Assembly: GCA_009781725.1 (NCBI GenBank)
Contig: WQVF01000017.1
Location: 1 to 55,997, forward strand
Direction: 5' to 3'
Source of the DNA: Defluviitaleaceae bacterium
Lineage (GTDB): Bacteria > Bacillota > Clostridia > Lachnospirales > WQUN01
Length of the DNA: 55,997 nt
Part shown: positions 1-8,441 of the stretch, one piece after another
Position numbering within the stretch: position 1 is the stretch's first letter
Layout of the letters: every line of letters starts with the position of its first letter
Position numbers and translations under genes: made by a program
Notes under the pieces: model-generated
Databases searched by the model: none
The model's input: only the letters and a program-made list of their open reading frames with translations
What the model was told of the DNA's origin: nothing

Positions 1-633
1 ACCATGACAGGTGGTTCGATAACCAACAATGAAGCTACGTCTTCCAACGGTGGAGGAATATACTCAACGCAGGCGAGTCACTTGTTTGTGTTACCGGCAA
101 CGGCCTTTGGTAATCTTAATATCAGTGCAGCTGTGGTGTTCTCCGGCAATACGGCTGGCAATGGCCCATCTGCTCCTCCAGACAACACCCTTCCCCATAT
201 AGCAACAACAAATGCAAGTCTCTGGGGCAATCCCTTAAACAACTACGACATCAACTACACAGGCCGCTTGGGCGAAGAACACGGCGTCTCCTCCTGGGAA
301 GCCCTACGCACTGCAATCAACAACGCACCAGCCAACACCCCCACAACAATCTATATCCTAACCAGCTTCTACGCCCCAACCCCTGCCATTGGCAACGCCA
401 TCGTAATCCCAGCCAACCGGCAGATTATCTTGGTCAGCTCCAACCAGGCAGCAGGTGCCGCCAATGTCCGCATCCTTGACCAGCAAAACAACGGTCAACG
501 GCATTTTATCGTAAACGGTAGCCTAACCTTAGGCCGAAACGTCACTTTACGTACCGGTCCAGGCGCAGGCGGCGTACAAGTCGCCGGCGGGACATTCGCC
601 ATGGATGATGGTAGCGATATTATTGGTGGATAA
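1..633 (+). CDS. C-terminal part of a beta-helix surface protein, partial at the left edge
   Basis: The frame is open from the first base, so the true start lies outside the window. The visible 210 residues begin with Gly/Asn/Thr-rich repeats (TGGSITNNEA, GGGIYS) of the type that builds right-handed parallel beta-helices in secreted adhesins and pectate-lyase-like proteins. They then pass through a less repetitive segment and return to repeat-like sequence (QRHFIVNGSLTLGRNVTL, VQVAGGTFAMDDGS). The protein stops inside what looks like a further helix coil (DGSDIIGG then TAA) and has no LPxTG motif, membrane segment or other anchor. A strong hairpin follows 36 bases after the stop. It is probably secreted. 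Either it is a natural release form or the 3' part, including an anchor, was lost. Ligand unknown. Confidence 0.6.
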   Translation, partial: TMTGGSITNNEATSSNGGGIYSTQASHLFVLPATAFGNLNISAAVVFSGNTAGNGPSAPPDNTLPHIATTNASLWGNPLNNYDINYTGRLGEEHGVSSWEALRTAINNAPANTPTTIYILTSFYAPTPAIGNAIVIPANRQIILVSSNQAAGAANVRILDQQNNGQRHFIVNGSLTLGRNVTLRTGPGAGGVQVAGGTFAMDDGSDIIGG

Positions 634-669
634 TCACATTGCAGTAAAACTTGTTTGCAATTAAAACAA

Positions 670-706
670 GGCCCCATTTTCCGATTGATGGAAAATGGGG
701 CCTTTG
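670..706. terminator. Bidirectional terminator hairpin
   Basis: A perfect 13-bp stem (670-682 pairing with 690-702, GGCCCCATTTTCC) with a 7-nt loop lies between the convergent beta-helix gene and the vapC remnant. A-rich sequence before it and TTTG after it suit termination from both sides. Confidence 0.8.
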
Positions 707-727
707 TAATGTCGTATATAATAGGAA

Positions 728-1012
728 TCACCATAAAGTCGTCACCCAATCAAGCTCTTGAAAGGCCGGGTCATTTGTTAATAATATCAGATTATCCGTG
801 GTAGCTTGCGCGGCTAGTAATCTATCAAAAGGGTCACGATGACTCCATTCAAATTCACCTGCGAGATGCGCGTGGTCCGTTGTAATTGACAACTCGTTTA
901 CTTTAAGTTTTTCTAGGATATCAAAGTAGTTTTCTGCCACATGCGAATAACCGGACAGCTTGCCAAGTCGAAACTTGTTCATAATCTCATACGCGCTTAC
1001 CGCTGAAACAAA
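728..1012 (-). pseudogene. VapC-like PIN-domain toxin, N-terminus deleted
   Basis: The frame encodes the middle and C-terminal part of a PIN-domain ribonuclease. FVSAVSAYEIMNKFRLGKL matches the usual second PIN segment with its conserved Glu. HRDPFDRLLAAQA and LILLTNDPAF carry the later acidic residues. PIN toxins normally run about 120-135 residues and begin with a strand ending in the first catalytic Asp (LLDTH-type). Here a TGA at 1013-1015 directly precedes FVSAVSAYE, so about 30-40 N-terminal codons are missing. The first ATG in frame is at 982, inside the domain. The gene follows the antitoxin on the same strand, where an intact vapC would overlap or nearly touch it. The product lacks one of the metal-binding acids and should be inactive. 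The deletion seems confined to the junction. Confidence 0.75.
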
Positions 1013-1024
1013 TCATTAAATAAC

Positions 1025-1252
1025 TTACAATCCCCATGCTTGTAGTTCCTCTTCCGGCAGTGGTTCAAAAAAACTATCCGGTATCGGAGGAAGGTTTAGA
1101 AAGCCTAGCTGCCGTTTTCGAGGCGATTTTTTTGTTACGCTATCCTCCGTTGCTAGAATAATTACATCCACTTCCTTGTCCCGCAGCGACTCCGGCAATT
1201 CAAATATATCTTTTAGTGCGGAGCTGCCTATTGTTTGACGTACATATTCCAT
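1025..1252 (-). CDS. VapB-like antitoxin of a PIN-domain toxin
   Basis: This is a 75-residue protein. The N-terminal half (EYVRQTIGSSALKDIFELPE) resembles a small DNA-binding antitoxin fold. The C-terminal tail (LPPIPDSFFEPLPEEELQAW) is the acidic, Trp-ending segment typical of antitoxins that wrap around PIN toxins. A strong site (GGAGGGAGG, 7 nt upstream of the ATG at 1252) supports the start. It is the first gene of a two-gene unit whose second gene, the PIN toxin, is truncated. The antitoxin is therefore an orphan unless it neutralises a paralogous toxin elsewhere. Autoregulation is inferred from the family. Confidence 0.65.
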   Translation of the reverse strand: MEYVRQTIGSSALKDIFELPESLRDKEVDVIILATEDSVTKKSPRKRQLGFLNLPPIPDSFFEPLPEEELQAWGL

Positions 1253-1372
1253 GCAGATGCCTCCCTCCAGTCCGATGTTTAAATTTTAGCATACACCAAT
1301 ATAAATAAAAACACCCCACATAGACAAATAGCCTAACACAGGGTGCAAATAATTATACCGATACTCCGATTA

Positions 1373-1564
1373 CTACCTGGGAACTTGCCTCCCTGGGGCT
1401 TTGCTCTTGGTCGTCTTACGACTTTTTCTCTTCATAATGAGCAATAGTGCCACACTCAAGCCTGCTAACGACAGCCCCATCACCGTTACTATCATGGGTC
1501 CGTCGCCGCCGGTCATTGGTAGATATGCCAGGAGGCTGCTTGCTAGATTCACTATTCCATACAT
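1373..1564 (-). CDS. 63-residue mini LPxTG protein
   Basis: The whole protein is a sortase sorting signal. It has 14 residues (MYGIVNLASSLLAY), then LPMTGG, a hydrophobic segment (VTVMGLSLAGLSVALLLI), and a basic tail (KRKSRKTTKSK). A GAGGGTG site lies upstream of the ATG, and a promoter-like TTGCCA-16-TATAAT lies further up, so it looks expressed separately from the giant LPMTG gene that ends 150 bp upstream. There is no recognisable signal peptide apart from the short hydrophobic N-terminus. It may be the scar of a larger surface protein whose body was deleted, a decoy or peptide-releasing sortase substrate, or a functional small membrane protein. No sortase gene is present in the window. 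Confidence 0.55.
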   Translation of the reverse strand: MYGIVNLASSLLAYLPMTGGDGPMIVTVMGLSLAGLSVALLLIMKRKSRKTTKSKAPGRQVPR

Positions 1565-1610
1565 AGGTTCACCCTCGCAGTCGTTACAACAGTTTATCTT
1601 ACACAGACTA

Positions 1611-1638
1611 ATTATATCATATATTTAATTCGTGGCAA
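1611..1638 (-). promoter_or_regulatory. Promoter for the mini LPxTG gene
   Basis: Read on the minus strand, TTGCCA (1638-1633) and a perfect TATAAT (1616-1611) are separated by 16 bp. The box lies about 45 bp before the start codon and downstream of the terminator of the giant adhesin gene. Confidence 0.5.
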
Positions 1639-1661
1639 GAATATTAACAAAATAGTAATAT

Positions 1662-1696
1662 AATGCCCCATGTTAGGATATCCAACATGAGGCATT
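1662..1696 (-). terminator. Terminator of the giant LPMTG adhesin gene
   Basis: A 13-bp stem (1662-1674 with 1684-1696) has one position that pairs as G-U only in the minus-strand transcript, which favours minus-strand use. The loop is GGATATCC-like. It begins about 20 bp after the adhesin stop codon. The U-tract behind it is weak (ATATTACTATTTTG). Confidence 0.65.
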
Positions 1697-1715
1697 TGTA
1701 TTCATTTTACTTTGA

Positions 1716-4700
1716 TTACTCTGCGGCTTTTGCCTTGGGCTTCCATAATCCCTTCTTTTTCAAGAATAGAAGCGCAAGTCCAAGTCCTATCACAGCAGAG
1801 CCGGTAGCAGTGGCAACCATTATTCCGGTACCACCAGTCATGGGTAGGTCTATATCACGGCGGTTGCTTATAAGAAATGCATTGTAGATATTGGTAACAT
1901 GATTGGTGCAAGTGGACAGGCAATTCGGGGAACAGCCACCCACATCAAAGTGATTTGTTCTGGGCACAATCGTGGGCGTTCCTGTTCCCGAACTATCCCC
2001 TACAACCGATGTCGAAAGTCCTGTACCCTGGATATTGTTTTGGTCCGCGCCTGTTACTGTGATACGCCATTGACCAAAGGGCAACTGGAAGCCTGCGGGT
2101 GGTCTAGCTTCAACCAACTGATAATATCTGCCAGGCATCATGGGGAACCACATAGCATCCGGCGTTACCAAACCGCCGTTGCTGGTTCGCGTTTGAACTA
2201 AAGTCCATTCTCCTGGATTGGTACCTATTGTGGCGTTTGTTACCAGTGTATTCGCTCCTGGTTCGCCTGGGCCGTTGTATACATATAGCCTAAATTCCGC
2301 TCCTGGCAGATATTCGTGGTCTTCGCCAGGTATATGAAGGTAATGGTCGGTTTTGAAGAAAGGCCAATAACGGGTAGGGGTATTGCTAAGGAACCATTGG
2401 ACATCCCAAGCGTTGGGGTTTTGGGCATGAGCGTCGATAATCGCGAAGCTTGGAGCCGCACCGACCCTGTTTAAATGGGTTACGCCACTATTGATATTTG
2501 TGACAATATTCCAGACTCCTACTGGGATAAGATATCCAGATCCTGCCGGCACTCCAACTTCCCTCAATCGATATTGCCCGGTAGAGCTATACGAGAAGGG
2601 CCTTGGTATGACCACGACACCTGTCATTGACCCGGGTGCGGTTTGGCCGGGGATGTTGGGGAATGCCGAGCCACTTGGCAGAGGCTGGTCTGCATCGGGC
2701 AAAGCCACCCACTGGTTTGTGAGAGTATTATATCGCTCTACAACAAATTGCACACCGTTTAATGGTTCACCATATCTATTATGCTTTGTAAACATAAGGC
2801 GAGGACGCCTGTTGCCTACATGCAAGTCTTGTAGTAAATAGTCTCGCGGGGTAAGTGCATGATCATTCCAGTCTACGAATTCCATGGGCATATTGGGAAA
2901 GCCCGGCGGGTTTGGAAGATTGGGATGGAAGTTCACCGGTGTAATCGTATTGATTCTTGCGTCGGGATGGGTGCTTGCTGGATGCATATTAATACGCCAA
3001 TATCCGCCTTCCCGCATATAGCCAGGGGGTGGCTGTACTTCCACAAGTCTATATTGGCCGCCTGAAGTTAGCACTACTCTATTTGCCGGAGTTGTAACAT
3101 TCATAACAACCAGGCCTGGCTGAGCTGAGGCGGGAATTGCTGCGGCAAAGGGAGTATTACCCGTTGCTGTGCCTACCTCGTTAAAGCTAGGATTACCGCC
3201 GGATATGGGGCCGCTTGTAATATTTCCCGTTACAGCTACCCAGTTTGTAGAGGGTGGGGTAGCCGCGTTTCTGTATAGTCTGAATATGGCACCATCACGG
3301 GGTTCACGTGCTCTGTTGGCGGTATTGTATAGGTTTTCACCGGTTTTGGTGAAGACTAGGCGTTGAGCCCATACGGCTTCTAATGTTATAAGGCCTGTAG
3401 GCGTGGTTCTTAGAATACAGTCCGTGTCGTCTGGGTCCAAGAATCCGTTTAATTCGATTTCACCTACTTGAGCTCGGGTAAGGACTGTGCCTATTGCTAC
3501 AGTGGTGCCTGATGCCAAAGTAACGGGTGAGGTGGTGCGCCAGCCCATAAACACCATGGATGGGTCGTTGTGGGATGGATTGACCGGAAGTCTAGCATTG
3601 TTAGCAATTAGCTGCACAGTAGAAGCCAACGCTTCATTAATTGTGAAGAATTCAGGCACAATACTGTTTAATCCGGTAGGATAGTTATTTCCGTCAATAT
3701 TCCCGCCCATCAAATTAAAGCGGATAGTTCCGTTCCACCTAGCATACACATATCTGCGGTACCCTTTTTGCGAGTTTTGCAGGATAGTATCTACGTGAGG
3801 CGATGTATTTTCTACCACTTCGGAACCACGTCCATCTGGCTGCGTGTTCCAGCGTCCAAATGTCCAAACACTGCCTGGCGGCTGTGGTCGGGTTGGGGTA
3901 CCTATTACAGTTAAATAGTCAGTCATAATAAATGTTCTAACCGGAATATTATTTACCAAAGCGTTTGGTAATTGTCCGCCATTAGGGCAAAAGTACACAG
4001 TCGTACCCCACTGAGCATACCAGTGTGATGTAGTTGCCGGGTAGCCGATACCAATTCCGCCGCCCCCAGTCGGTTGCGAAAACCAACCGGCAAAAGACAA
4101 GCCTGAGCCTGCTGGAGCGATTGGCTCTGGCGGCAACAATGCAGTTGTTAACACAGTGCCGGACACAAGGTTTAATGTTCGATTTTGTGGTAGCACCAAC
4201 TCGTCACATATGTCAAAGTTGCAACCAGAGGTAACTCCGCCGGCCCTATGGCCTAAGCATGGTGTTCCACAGCTAAATGTTAACCTTGCGCCTCCCCATA
4301 TAGCATAAAGCTGCAACGGGACAGGATAATGCACAAAGGTTTCTTGGTTTAGAAAAGGTACGGTGTCTGTCTCTGTAAATGTACTTCCTGTACCGTTTGG
4401 ACATGTATTCCATTCGACAAATAACGAACCTACAGCCTGTCCATCATGTTGTACGGCACCAAGCCCTGCCCACCAGTTGGAAGTAGAGGTGCTCGGATCC
4501 GGCCAATACAGCGTATAAATAAACCCAGGATGGGCAACAGTTGGAGGGCTGGATGGTATATCAAATTTAGGAGGGGTATGCCTATGGTCAATCCTGTTAT
4601 TGTAGGTATGTCCGGCGGCTATATCCATTGTGCGCGATCCTGGAGGAGTTAAAAACGTACCGCCAAAACCTCCGACATTAGGGTTAAATACAACCGGTAC

Positions 4701-7439
4701 TGCCCATTGGGCATATAAATAAAGTACACGCCTGCCGTCACGCATAATTATATAATCTTCAAATCTTGGTGCGTCAACGTAGCTTCCGTTGCCAAAAAAG
4801 TGACCGGTACCATCTGGTCGTACATTCCATACGGTTCCAGCTTCCTGGGTAGTGATAAGTGCGGTACGGGCAATTGGAGGTGAAATCTGCCATCTATTAT
4901 ACCAGTGCTGGGGAGTTCCTCGGGGGCCTGTTCCCACTGTTTGTCTCCATTGCCACTGGCTTATCATCCTGGCATAACCGTCTCTTCTCAGTGTTTCTAC
5001 ATACTCTGGTGGAGAGCCTTGTGGTGCAATATTAAAGTATGGTTGCACAAATGCGGGGTTTGGTAATGTTAGTAAATCACCTGGTGCACCATTAATACTT
5101 TGATTCCAGTTGGTTTGGCTATTCATTGTAGCGACACTAACGCGCATATCCGTGTTATTTGTCCCACTTGGAAGATAGCCATACCCTATAAGGCGATAAC
5201 CCCTTGGGTCATGGTTAATTCCGCCGTTAGGATGCAGAATAACCTGTACATACGGCACCCAATGTGCGTAAACAGTCCTGCTATGGGTTGCTCGGGATAT
5301 GTTCCACCATGTTCTGCGATGGCCTTCTGCTTGCCCAATCAAAGTCGGCATAAACTCACCGCGCCCCCTACAACCCGGTACAGGACAAGGGGTGGCACGG
5401 GCACATGTTGCATTACATCTATATTCTCTACCGCTTTCGTTGCCTATCCAAGGATGCGAATACCAGCCAATAAAGATATATCCTTCCTTTACTGGGAAAA
5501 GTGGCATAGTTCTGCGGGCCGGGTTTAACGTTTGTCCCGGTGTTGCCGCTATGGTACCGTCTACAGGAAGGTCTACAAAGTGATTTTGCTGTGTTCCCGA
5601 GGGTATTTGGGGCATTGGACTCCATGGGCTGGTATTAGGGGGCCATGTCCCGCCCTGGGTATCAAATGTTATTACAACACGGTCGTTGCGTACCCAGTGG
5701 GCATAAACAGTACGGGTACCGGATACTGTAGTCGTTGCAGTAAACTCTCCGGCCGCAAATGCCAGAGCCGCGTCACCTGTACGACCGGTATAGAGGGGGT
5801 TGCTGGGATGATTGAAATAGGGGGATGCAGGAAGCGGTCTGTCCCACCATCCGGTAAACGTATAACCCGGCCTGGAAACACAGTTGTCAGCTAAAAGCGC
5901 GTGGTGACCGGGGGGTACGTATCTTCTTGCTCGCCTGTCTTGATCTTCGCGATTGTATTGATAACCATGGGTAGCAATATTGGAGCCGCTGTGCTGCATC
6001 GGGATATCACGGAAAAGTATTAATGCCCCTGTCCCTATTCCAACAGCATGTGGATATGAGGGATAGTATGGATGGCTGGGATAACCGGGTGAGCCTGGAT
6101 TTCCATCAGCAGGTGCATGACCGGTATACCCAGGAAAGCCCTTTGGTTGCGGATGCAATTGACCTTCGTTTGGATGAAACCAAACCCTATATACCCAATG
6201 GGCGTAAACGGTCAAATCGCCGGTAATAGGGGTGTGTAAAAACATGTTAGGATGCACCAGAGCTGTTGACTGTGTGTAAAGATGATTTGCACCGGGGCTT
6301 GCCCAACGACTACCTGAACCACCCCAGCCATCTGGTTGCGTCCACCAACCTTCTAGAGTTGCGTTTGGCTTTGTTGCAAGAGGTGCAGAACGAGGCCAAA
6401 TTCTGTCATAATTGAGGCGCGGGGGGTCATGTGGGCCGGGTACACCGCTAACGCGGAAAATGCTCATACCCAATCTACCTAAACGCACAGGATTATGGCC
6501 CGCAGCAATACTGCCTGTCGTTGGGTTAAATGTTACGGCCGGTAGATTTGGAGCAGTCCAACGTGCATGCAGCCATGTTGGGCCATTTATTGGTCTTGCA
6601 GGGTAATAAAAGTCGCCGCCAATTGGTGCTGATGTATTAAACCAGCCCCAGAAGGAGTGTAAAGGCCAGTCAGATGGTAAATCAAGGTCGCGGGGAAACA
6701 CCATTCCCGGCGTTTCAGCGATGCTCCAGCCAAGGGGAACAAGACCCCGTACGACAAAGTGGTTAGGGTTGTTTTGGTCAGTGCCTATGGGTAAAGACGC
6801 ACCGTTTAGACTAAAGGTTACATTAACACCCCATTTTGCGTAAACAGTAAATGGGCCGTTAATTGCGCTCACCCAAGTATCACCAGTAAACTCTGTGCCT
6901 CTTCCGTCCTGTTCCGTGTTCCATCCCATAAAATAACGTAAACCAAGCTGATGAGTCGGTTCGATTGGCATATTACCAACGGTAATTGTGCCGCCGGCAG
7001 GAGTGCCGGTAAGAGTTGTACGGTCGTTGTGCCCAGGGATGTAGCTACCACCGTTGGGACTGAAGTGTACACTAATCCCCATACGGGGGCCAATTAGATT
7101 ACCAGACATATCCTCGATGCATACATAATAAATATTTTCTTCATGTAACATCCAGTTATGGTCATAATCATAGACCTCGAAATCACCGAGATATATCATG
7201 TCATAACCGATGGCAACAAAATTATACCAATCGTAATAATATGGTGCGTATCTGTTATCATGTTCGTTGTAGTTATCTATGTAGTCATCGTAACTCCCGT
7301 AGGGATACCCCTCATAAGAGGAATAGTAATCATATGCAAATATCCCTACGGTTACTATAATCATTAGTACTGCAAGCATCCCAAATACCCGGAACTTCTG
7401 GGAGCTGACTATGCGTTTGATGCCGGATGTGTTTATCAT
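1716..7439 (-). CDS. Giant LPMTG-anchored adhesin with B-repeats and SpaA-like domains
   Basis: This is a 1907-residue surface protein. Residues about 17-36 form a signal/membrane segment. Residues about 36-75 are strikingly Tyr-rich. From about 110 to 1360 there are ten InlB-type B-repeat (Listeria-Bacteroides, beta-grasp) units, each closing with a YAHW/YAQW/YARW-like motif and containing GYxFxGWW-type cores. Three SpaA/prealbumin-like beta-sandwich domains start near residues 1361, 1548 and 1694. Each has an FTK or FKT start, a GAxFRLY-type middle and a YRLVE-type end, the pattern of domains that often form Lys-Asn isopeptide bonds. LPMTGG at about 1865 is followed by a hydrophobic stretch and KKKGLWKPKAK, so a sortase should attach it to peptidoglycan. 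AAGGAG lies 8 nt before the ATG. The ligand is unknown and no sortase is nearby. It is transcribed alone, divergent from panT. Confidence 0.9.
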   Translation of the reverse strand: MINTSGIKRIVSSQKFRVFGMLAVLMIIVTVGIFAYDYYSSYEGYPYGSYDDYIDNYNEHDNRYAPYYYDWYNFVAIGYDMIYLGDFEVYDYDHNWMLHEENIYYVCIEDMSGNLIGPRMGISVHFSPNGGSYIPGHNDRTTLTGTPAGGTITVGNMPIEPTHQLGLRYFMGWNTEQDGRGTEFTGDTWVSAINGPFTVYAKWGVNVTFSLNGASLPIGTDQNNPNHFVVRGLVPLGWSIAETPGMVFPRDLDLPSDWPLHSFWGWFNTSAPIGGDFYYPARPINGPTWLHARWTAPNLPAVTFNPTTGSIAAGHNPVRLGRLGMSIFRVSGVPGPHDPPRLNYDRIWPRSAPLATKPNATLEGWWTQPDGWGGSGSRWASPGANHLYTQSTALVHPNMFLHTPITGDLTVYAHWVYRVWFHPNEGQLHPQPKGFPGYTGHAPADGNPGSPGYPSHPYYPSYPHAVGIGTGALILFRDIPMQHSGSNIATHGYQYNREDQDRRARRYVPPGHHALLADNCVSRPGYTFTGWWDRPLPASPYFNHPSNPLYTGRTGDAALAFAAGEFTATTTVSGTRTVYAHWVRNDRVVITFDTQGGTWPPNTSPWSPMPQIPSGTQQNHFVDLPVDGTIAATPGQTLNPARRTMPLFPVKEGYIFIGWYSHPWIGNESGREYRCNATCARATPCPVPGCRGRGEFMPTLIGQAEGHRRTWWNISRATHSRTVYAHWVPYVQVILHPNGGINHDPRGYRLIGYGYLPSGTNNTDMRVSVATMNSQTNWNQSINGAPGDLLTLPNPAFVQPYFNIAPQGSPPEYVETLRRDGYARMISQWQWRQTVGTGPRGTPQHWYNRWQISPPIARTALITTQEAGTVWNVRPDGTGHFFGNGSYVDAPRFEDYIIMRDGRRVLYLYAQWAVPVVFNPNVGGFGGTFLTPPGSRTMDIAAGHTYNNRIDHRHTPPKFDIPSSPPTVAHPGFIYTLYWPDPSTSTSNWWAGLGAVQHDGQAVGSLFVEWNTCPNGTGSTFTETDTVPFLNQETFVHYPVPLQLYAIWGGARLTFSCGTPCLGHRAGGVTSGCNFDICDELVLPQNRTLNLVSGTVLTTALLPPEPIAPAGSGLSFAGWFSQPTGGGGIGIGYPATTSHWYAQWGTTVYFCPNGGQLPNALVNNIPVRTFIMTDYLTVIGTPTRPQPPGSVWTFGRWNTQPDGRGSEVVENTSPHVDTILQNSQKGYRRYVYARWNGTIRFNLMGGNIDGNNYPTGLNSIVPEFFTINEALASTVQLIANNARLPVNPSHNDPSMVFMGWRTTSPVTLASGTTVAIGTVLTRAQVGEIELNGFLDPDDTDCILRTTPTGLITLEAVWAQRLVFTKTGENLYNTANRAREPRDGAIFRLYRNAATPPSTNWVAVTGNITSGPISGGNPSFNEVGTATGNTPFAAAIPASAQPGLVVMNVTTPANRVVLTSGGQYRLVEVQPPPGYMREGGYWRINMHPASTHPDARINTITPVNFHPNLPNPPGFPNMPMEFVDWNDHALTPRDYLLQDLHVGNRRPRLMFTKHNRYGEPLNGVQFVVERYNTLTNQWVALPDADQPLPSGSAFPNIPGQTAPGSMTGVVVIPRPFSYSSTGQYRLREVGVPAGSGYLIPVGVWNIVTNINSGVTHLNRVGAAPSFAIIDAHAQNPNAWDVQWFLSNTPTRYWPFFKTDHYLHIPGEDHEYLPGAEFRLYVYNGPGEPGANTLVTNATIGTNPGEWTLVQTRTSNGGLVTPDAMWFPMMPGRYYQLVEARPPAGFQLPFGQWRITVTGADQNNIQGTGLSTSVVGDSSGTGTPTIVPRTNHFDVGGCSPNCLSTCTNHVTNIYNAFLISNRRDIDLPMTGGTGIMVATATGSAVIGLGLALLFLKKKGLWKPKAKAAE

Positions 7440-7637
7440 ATCGCAACACTCCTTTATATTTACTTTTGTCTATCCTTTTTACTCTCTATGTAAAAGAATT
7501 ATAGCATGGCAGATAAGTCGATAATAGTGGTCAAATATAACAGATTAGTTACATTAAACGCCAACATCCCCTATGATGCAACATACGCCAACCAAGATGC
7601 ATTTATGTATATGGAAATTTTATGAAATATGTTGTAT

Positions 7638-7783
7638 TTGACAAAAACTTGAAAAAGGTTGATATTATAGGGTGCAACATGTCTTAACGTAGAATACCTT
7701 ATGAAGGTTCCATGGAAGATTATCCATGGGGCTTGCATTGAAACTAAATCTTAAACTAAATCTTATTGTAAAGGAGTTTGTCT
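7638..7783 (+). promoter_or_regulatory. Promoter and structured leader of panT-coaW
   Basis: TTGACA (7638-7643) is followed 17-19 bp later by GATATTATAG, giving a good sigma-A promoter. The leader of about 110 nt holds two small inverted repeats (ACCTT ATG AAGGT and CCATGG-N8-CCATGG) and a short direct repeat ACTAAATCTTA before AAGGAG (7771-7776). I do not recognise a known riboswitch. The rest of 7440-7637 is AT-rich and should contain the divergent promoter of the giant adhesin gene (a TATAAT is visible on the minus strand near 7500). Confidence 0.5.
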
Positions 7784-8437
7784 ATGTACGAATGGAGCAA
7801 GACGCAAAAAATCGCAATCACCGGTATGTTTACGGCTATTATCTTTTTATTGACCTTTATGGGGATTGGCTTTATCACCATCGGTGCTTTTAGGCCTACT
7901 TTTCTTATGGTACCAGTCGTCATTGGCGCACTTCTAATGGGACCTAAGTATGGGGCTGTTCTTGGATTTATGTTTGGGTTGTCGAGTATGCTGTTTGCCA
8001 CTTTTAATCCTGTTGCCACATCCTTTGTTTTTTCACCGTTTCTTAATATGCCTGGCACCGACAGCGGTAGCTGGTTGGCTTTGGTTGTCGCATTTGTGCC
8101 AAGGATTCTTGTAGGGGTTATACCATGGTATGTGTTTGTGGGCCTTCGCAAGCTCCTGCCTGAGAAACTGACTATTGCCAACTATGCTGTTGCCGGTCTT
8201 ACTGGGGCTTTGACTAACACACTTCTTGTTTTGCACTTGATTGTCCTGTTATTTGGCGATTCATGGAATTTGGCTCGCGCAACCCCTGCTCCTGCCGATG
8301 CGCTTTACGCAGCGATTTGGGGCATGATTGCCACCAATGGCGTGGTTGAGGCCATAGTAGCGTTTGTATTGGTTGGGGCAATTATGGGGGCATTGGTTGT
8401 TGTAATAGACAAAACCATGGGCGTAAAGAAGAGGTAG
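7784..8437 (+). CDS. panT: ECF transporter S component, probably pantothenate-specific (PanT)
   Basis: This is a small hydrophobic protein of 217 residues with about six membrane segments. It has the alanine-rich N-terminal helix region (KTQKIAITGMFTA) typical of substrate-binding S components of energy-coupling-factor vitamin transporters. S components capture a vitamin and dock onto a shared EcfA-A'-T module, which is not encoded here. The ATG at 7784 is chosen because AAGGAG ends 7 nt before it. A TTG two codons upstream is only 1 nt from that site. Substrate assignment rests on the neighbour: four bases downstream begins a type II pantothenate kinase, so the pair would import pantothenate and trap it by phosphorylation. 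S-component specificity cannot be read safely from sequence alone. Confidence 0.75.
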   Translation: MYEWSKTQKIAITGMFTAIIFLLTFMGIGFITIGAFRPTFLMVPVVIGALLMGPKYGAVLGFMFGLSSMLFATFNPVATSFVFSPFLNMPGTDSGSWLALVVAFVPRILVGVIPWYVFVGLRKLLPEKLTIANYAVAGLTGALTNTLLVLHLIVLLFGDSWNLARATPAPADALYAAIWGMIATNGVVEAIVAFVLVGAIMGALVVVIDKTMGVKKR

Positions 8438-8441
8438 TCCT

